DNA from: SABY01 sp964523795
GTDB lineage: Bacteria > Bacteroidota > Bacteroidia > Bacteroidales > 4484-276
DNA: 9,515 nt
NCBI GenBank assembly: GCA_964523795.1
Contig: CAZGAO010000141.1
Span: 1-9,515, forward strand
Direction: 5' to 3'
Part shown: one piece after another, positions 5,713-9,515 of the stretch
Position numbering within the stretch: position 1 is the stretch's first letter
Layout: each line of letters begins with the position of its first letter
The notes under the pieces: model-generated
The model's database searches: none
What the model was told of the DNA's origin: nothing
The model's input: the letters and a program-made list of their open reading frames with translations, nothing else
Translations under genes and position numbers: made by a program

Positions 5713-7920
5713 ATGGATAATCCGATTTACTTAGATTATAACGCCACAACGCCTATCGATAGAGAGGTAGCCGAAGCCATGCGTCCCTATTTGGATCAAT
5801 ATTTCGGGAATCCATCCAGCGCGCATACCTATGGTTTGCAAACCAAAAAAGCTGTGGAAAAAGCCCGTCGGCAGATGGCTGATTTGCTTCATTGCCAGCC
5901 CGAAGAAATAATATTTACCAGCGGCGGCTCCGAATCGAACAACTGGGCCATCAAAGGTATCGCTTATCAAAATCGTGATCGTGGAAATCACATTATCACC
6001 TCAGCCATCGAACACCCTGCCGTTAGTGAGGTTTGTCGATTTTTGGAAAGCCAGGGTTTCAAAATAACTGTCGTTCCTGTGGATGAATTTGGTATGGTTA
6101 ATCCTGCTGACATCGAAAGAGCAATCACTCCAGCTACCATTCTTATCACCATAATGCACGCAAATAATGAGGTAGGAACCATTCAGCCCCTCGAAGAAAT
6201 TGGTAGAATCGCAAAAAAACATGGCATCCCCTTTCATTCTGATGGCGCGCAGTCGGTTGGCAAAGTGGATACTGATGTCGAAAAACTTGGCGTTGATCTT
6301 TTTTCGGTGGCCGGACACAAATTGTACGCCCCAAAGGGAATTGGAGCCTTGTACATCAAAAGCGGACTTAAATTGCAAAAACTAATTCATGGTGCCGACC
6401 ATGAACGCAATTACCGTGCAGGAACCGAAAATGTGCTGGAAATAGCCGGGCTGGGTAAAGCTGCCGAAATAGCCAAACGCGACTTGCAGCATAACATCGC
6501 TCGGATGCAAAAAACCCGTGATCTGCTTTACGACTTATTAAATGAGCAAGTACCTGAAATTAAGCTAAACGGCCATCCTGAAAAATGCCTGCCCAACACA
6601 CTTAGCATAAGTTTCCCCAAAGTGGAAGCCAACACCCTTTTAGCGCAATTGGACAATGTGGCTGCCTCGGCCGGAGCAGCATGCCATGCCGACAATGTGG
6701 AGGTCTCAACGGTGATTTCAGCCATGAAAATTCCCTTGGATTATGCCATGGGAACCATCCGATTTTCCACCGGACGAAATACCAGCGAAGAAGAAATTAT
6801 AACGGCAGCCAAAAGCATCATCGAAATAGTTAAAAAGTTGCATGCAGTCTCTGCTTCTCAAACTGAACCTTTGGAAAACATCGGGGAAGTAAAACTCACT
6901 AAATACACCCACGGGATGGGCTGTGCTTGTAAAATCCGTCCCCAGTATCTCGAAAAAGTACTCCAGGATTTACCGGTATTCTTCGACAAAAATGTAATCA
7001 TTGGCAGCACCAACTCCGATGATGCTGCAGTTTATAAAATAAGCCCTGAGATAGCACTGGTGCAGAGTGTTGACTTTTTTACACCCATCGTTGACGATCC
7101 ATATTATTTTGGGGCTATTGCAGCCGCCAACGCATTAAGCGATATATACGCCATGGGTGCAAAGCCTTTGTTTGCTTTGAATATTGTTGGATTTCCTGAC
7201 CATCGCCTGCCCATGCAGGTACTCAAAGACATCCTGCGAGGAGCCTCAGACAAGGCCGCCGAAGCCGGTATCTCAATATTGGGAGGCCATACCGTAGAAG
7301 ATACCGAGCCTAAGTTTGGCATGGTGGTGAGCGGAGTGGTTCATCCCGATAAGGTGCTAGCCAACAGCAATGCCAGACCCGGTGATGTGCTGATTTTAAC
7401 AAAACCCATCGGCACAGGAATCATATCTACCGCCGTGAAAAACGGCCTTGCTGACCAAACTATCGCCCTCAAAGCAAGAGACCTCATGGCCACACTCAAC
7501 GCAAAGGCAGCCGCAGTGATGGCGGATTTCGTGGTGAGCGCATGCACCGACATTACCGGCTTTGGCCTATGTGGCCATTTAAAGGAAGTAGTAGAAGCCT
7601 CAGGGGTAGCGGCCAAGATATACGCCGACAAGATTCCCTTTATCGAGGGCGTTTACGAACTGGCCATGGCCGGTGCTATACCAGGCGGAACAAACAATAA
7701 CCTGGACTTTGTATCTAAAGTAGTTCACTGGCCGGATAAATTTTCAGAGCTAATGAAGCTGATGATTTGTGATGCTCAAACCTCAGGAGGATTATTGATT
7801 TCGATTCCGGAGAAAGATAGCGAAAGACTTGTAATTGCCCTGAAAGAAAATGGCGTGGAGGAAGCTACCATCATCGGAAAGATAATAAAGAAAGGTGTTC
7901 CTGCAATATTTGTCATTTAG
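5713..7920 (+). CDS. selD: Fusion: NifS/selenocysteine-lyase-like PLP enzyme + selenophosphate synthase (SelD)
   Basis: A 735-aa two-enzyme protein. Residues 1-377 are a class-V PLP enzyme of the NifS family: YLDYNATTP (6-14), EHPAV (100-104) with the PLP-stacking His101, NNEVG (151-155), HSDGAQ (175-180) with Asp177, GHK with PLP lysine Lys203, GTEN (237-240) and catalytic Cys324 in S-A-G-A-A-C-H-A-D. That loop, plus 'ERNYRAGTEN', 'IAGLGKAAE' and 'LPNT', resembles eukaryotic selenocysteine lyase (GAACHSD, as I recall it) more than IscS (GSACTS). Residues 378-394 are a linker. Residues 395-735 are a complete SelD with G-M-G-C404-A-C406-K407, SDDAAVY, DFFTPIV, NALSDIYAMG, GGHT, CTDITGFGLCGH and DAQTSGGLL. 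All key residues of both halves are present. No in-frame ATG or GTG lies between residues 346 and 402, arguing against a separately started SelD. It follows selU by 2 bp. Inferred role: release of Se from selenocysteine (or S from cysteine) and direct hand-over to selenophosphate synthesis. Confidence 0.93.
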   Translation: MDNPIYLDYNATTPIDREVAEAMRPYLDQYFGNPSSAHTYGLQTKKAVEKARRQMADLLHCQPEEIIFTSGGSESNNWAIKGIAYQNRDRGNHIITSAIEHPAVSEVCRFLESQGFKITVVPVDEFGMVNPADIERAITPATILITIMHANNEVGTIQPLEEIGRIAKKHGIPFHSDGAQSVGKVDTDVEKLGVDLFSVAGHKLYAPKGIGALYIKSGLKLQKLIHGADHERNYRAGTENVLEIAGLGKAAEIAKRDLQHNIARMQKTRDLLYDLLNEQVPEIKLNGHPEKCLPNTLSISFPKVEANTLLAQLDNVAASAGAACHADNVEVSTVISAMKIPLDYAMGTIRFSTGRNTSEEEIITAAKSIIEIVKKLHAVSASQTEPLENIGEVKLTKYTHGMGCACKIRPQYLEKVLQDLPVFFDKNVIIGSTNSDDAAVYKISPEIALVQSVDFFTPIVDDPYYFGAIAAANALSDIYAMGAKPLFALNIVGFPDHRLPMQVLKDILRGASDKAAEAGISILGGHTVEDTEPKFGMVVSGVVHPDKVLANSNARPGDVLILTKPIGTGIISTAVKNGLADQTIALKARDLMATLNAKAAAVMADFVVSACTDITGFGLCGHLKEVVEASGVAAKIYADKIPFIEGVYELAMAGAIPGGTNNNLDFVSKVVHWPDKFSELMKLMICDAQTSGGLLISIPEKDSERLVIALKENGVEEATIIGKIIKKGVPAIFVI

Positions 7921-7952
7921 ATTATCAACAGCTATCGAAAAATTATAAAGCT

Positions 7953-8969
7953 ATGCACCACTCAAAAAACGAGAATCAGAAAGCATTTTATCCCCTAACA
8001 AAAACTTGGAAACCTATTCAATTTCAGGGAGCGAACAAAAAGAAACACTATTTTGAAGGCTGGTATTTCAAAAATGTATCGGCTGACCAGCAAGATATCT
8101 GGTCGATCATTCCGGGCATAAGCATTGAGGATAAAGAGCATCGCCATGCCTTTATTCAATTTATCAACGGCAGCACTGCCGCGACCTACTACATTCGATT
8201 TGCCTTTGAGGGCTTCGATTATGCCCCTGACGAATTTCGGGTAAACATCGCCGATAATCACTTTTCGCTCGATGGCTTTACACTCGATATCAACGACCAA
8301 GAAACTGGCTTCACAGCTTCCGGCAAAGTCAACTTTAGAAACACGCATCCGCTCAGATCCACCTTTTTCAATCCCGGCATTATGGGCTGGTATTCCTTTG
8401 TCCCCTTTATGGAATGCAATCATGGCCTGGTAAGCATGGATCACAATCTTAATGGCAATTTAACAATCAATTCTGAAAAAATAAATATGGGCGGCGGCAA
8501 AGGCTACGCCGAAAAGGACTGGGGCAGCTCCATGCCCTCGGCCTGGATATGGATGCAGTGCAATCATTTTGAAAACCAGAATCAGACTTCGTTTATGCTT
8601 TCGGTTGCCCGAATACCATGGCTTGGTAATTCGTTTACCGGTTTCCTCTGCATCTTTCTATATCAAGGGAAAATTCATCGCTTTGCCAGCTATACCGGTG
8701 CCCGTCTCACCAAAATTGAAATTACTGAAAAGGGAATCCATATCAAAATCAAAGACAAAAATCATGACATTTCAGTCCAGGCTCAACATGCAAGCCATGG
8801 ATTGCTGGCTGCCCCATTAAAAGGAGCTATGAACCGCCGTATTGCCGAAAGTGTGGATGCTACCATTATGCTTGATATTTCAAGTCTTCAAAACAAGACT
8901 TTCTTTTCAGGCACAGGCCATACAGCAGGTTTGGAGCTGGTGGGAGATATGAATGATTTACCAATTTAA
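7953..8969 (+). CDS. Tocopherol-cyclase-family protein
   Basis: A 338-aa protein with the hallmark segments of the tocopherol cyclase family: 'KHYFEGWYFK' (31-40), 'MGWYSFVPFMECNHGLVSM' (144-162), 'GYAEKDWGSSMPSAWIWMQ' (184-202) and a C-terminal 'AAPLKGAMNRRIAESV' (286-301). Plant and cyanobacterial members close the chromanol ring of vitamin E, but many members are bacterial proteins with no tocopherol pathway and unknown substrate. There is no signal peptide or membrane segment, so it is probably cytoplasmic. It starts 32 bp after the SelD fusion on the same strand with no terminator between, so it may be read through from the selenium cluster; a shared function is not shown. The gene is full length and intact, and 18 bp separate its stop from the convergent HD gene. 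Confidence 0.85.
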   Translation: MHHSKNENQKAFYPLTKTWKPIQFQGANKKKHYFEGWYFKNVSADQQDIWSIIPGISIEDKEHRHAFIQFINGSTAATYYIRFAFEGFDYAPDEFRVNIADNHFSLDGFTLDINDQETGFTASGKVNFRNTHPLRSTFFNPGIMGWYSFVPFMECNHGLVSMDHNLNGNLTINSEKINMGGGKGYAEKDWGSSMPSAWIWMQCNHFENQNQTSFMLSVARIPWLGNSFTGFLCIFLYQGKIHRFASYTGARLTKIEITEKGIHIKIKDKNHDISVQAQHASHGLLAAPLKGAMNRRIAESVDATIMLDISSLQNKTFFSGTGHTAGLELVGDMNDLPI

Positions 8970-8987
8970 AACGATAGGGGCAAACTC

Positions 8988-9515
8988 TTATTGACGATGT
9001 TTTAAAGCACCTTTTATCTTTTGTATATTAGCCTCTTTACCAGGTTCAAGAACCGTTTTTCCATAATCTGTTTTATAGCTATGATTTTCAAAAAACCGAA
9101 GGCTTTGCTTTAGATAGGCCTCATCGCTATCTGCTTCACCATTCAGAGCCGAAAGCTCATCCCAAAATATCCGGGTATCTGTCATAAAATCATCCTGCGA
9201 AAGATAAAACAAATCAGCATCGCACAAAATAGCCGAAAGCCTGTCGTTAGGCCTTTGTGGGATTTTTGTTGCTGCAATACATCGTTCTACCTGATCGATA
9301 AAAAGCCCATCCTTTTCGCGTTTTTCAAGAAAAATACGCGCCTTCTTGCCGCTAAGCGTTTCGTGATCCTTGATCGTCTCCAGATAACCCACATCATGAA
9401 ACCAGGCAGCCACCAAGAGCATCTCCATCTCAGCATCCGAAATATTGCACTCTGAAGCAACAGACCTCCTGACCTGTGCTTGATTTCCAGATAGTTTAGG
9501 AGCCTTTGCTCGCAA
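8988..9515 (-). CDS. HD-domain phosphohydrolase, N-terminus cut by window edge
   Basis: The last 175 residues of a metal-dependent HD-family phosphohydrolase. Numbered from the window edge, 'AAWFHDVGY' (His40-Asp41) is the HD pair, followed by a conserved His51-Glu52, 'CIAATKIPQRP' (79-89) and 'ILCDADLFYL' (96-104) with Asp99 and Asp101; these are the usual metal and phosphate-site residues of small predicted metal-dependent HD hydrolases. The C-terminus runs about 75 residues past the last motif. The frame is still open at 9515 with only a TTG there, so the true start is almost certainly outside. Just before 'QVRRSV', where I would expect the Y-H-x-x-x-H-T motif with the first metal-binding His, the visible residues are 'APKLSGNQA'. 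Either that His lies further upstream or the site is altered. The substrate is unknown. Confidence 0.82.
   Translation of the reverse strand: MRAKAPKLSGNQAQVRRSVASECNISDAEMEMLLVAAWFHDVGYLETIKDHETLSGKKARIFLEKREKDGLFIDQVERCIAATKIPQRPNDRLSAILCDADLFYLSQDDFMTDTRIFWDELSALNGEADSDEAYLKQSLRFFENHSYKTDYGKTVLEPGKEANIQKIKGALKHRQ

Noticed and set aside
6001..6378. A 125-codon minus-strand open frame inside the fusion gene
   Set aside because: It is antisense to conserved NifS-family motifs and has no domain of its own.
3514..6930. Selenocysteine (TGA) at the SelD active sites
   Set aside because: Cys14 of the stand-alone copy is TGC and Cys404/Cys406 of the fusion are TGT; no in-frame TGA is read through in any of these genes.
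7921..7952. A terminator between the fusion and the tocopherol-cyclase-like gene
   Set aside because: No stem followed by a T-run can be drawn in these 32 bases.
7995..8444. A 149-codon minus-strand open frame inside the tocopherol-cyclase-like gene
   Set aside because: The plus-strand frame carries the conserved family motifs; the antisense frame has none.

Overview
The window looks like a chromosome segment from a Bacteroidota (Bacteroidetes) bacterium, probably an environmental, heterotrophic lineage. Three things point there: a secreted protein ending in a Por/type IX secretion (T9SS) C-terminal sorting domain, the near absence of Shine-Dalgarno sequences before the start codons, and the style of the proteins. 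There are no tRNA or rRNA genes, CRISPR arrays, transposases or other mobile elements.

Layout. (1) Positions 11-2686, minus strand: two exported proteins 6 bp apart. The upstream one (646 aa) has a signal peptide, eight repeats with a D-x-x-G-x-x-x-W-like core, a carboxypeptidase-regulatory-like beta domain and a T9SS tail. The downstream one (242 aa) looks like a propeller-type protein that ends early. (2) Positions 2687-2862: a divergent AT-rich promoter region. (3) Positions 2863-7920, plus strand: a compact selenium cluster, yedF - selD - selU/mnmH - [NifS/selenocysteine-lyase-like::SelD fusion]. Gaps are 3 bp, 118-169 bp (with a hairpin) and 2 bp. (4) Positions 7953-8969, plus strand: a tocopherol-cyclase-family protein 32 bp downstream of the cluster. 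(5) Positions 8988-9515, minus strand: a convergent HD-domain phosphohydrolase cut by the window edge.

How the selenium genes fit together. SelD makes selenophosphate from selenide and ATP. SelU (MnmH) uses it to turn 2-thiouridine at the tRNA wobble position into 2-selenouridine. YedF is a TusA+DsrE two-domain protein that habitually sits beside selD and may carry selenium or sulfur. The main find is the 735-aa fusion: a PLP-dependent NifS-family domain, whose catalytic-Cys loop and C-terminal half resemble eukaryotic selenocysteine lyase more than IscS, joined in frame to a complete second SelD. The cluster thus holds two SelD copies with different active-site motifs (G-G-C-S-A-K versus G-M-G-C-A-C-K). 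I infer a selenium-salvage machine in which Se released from selenocysteine is passed within one polypeptide to selenophosphate synthesis and on to SelU. No selA, selB or selC is visible, so what the window supports is the selenouridine trait, not selenocysteine insertion.
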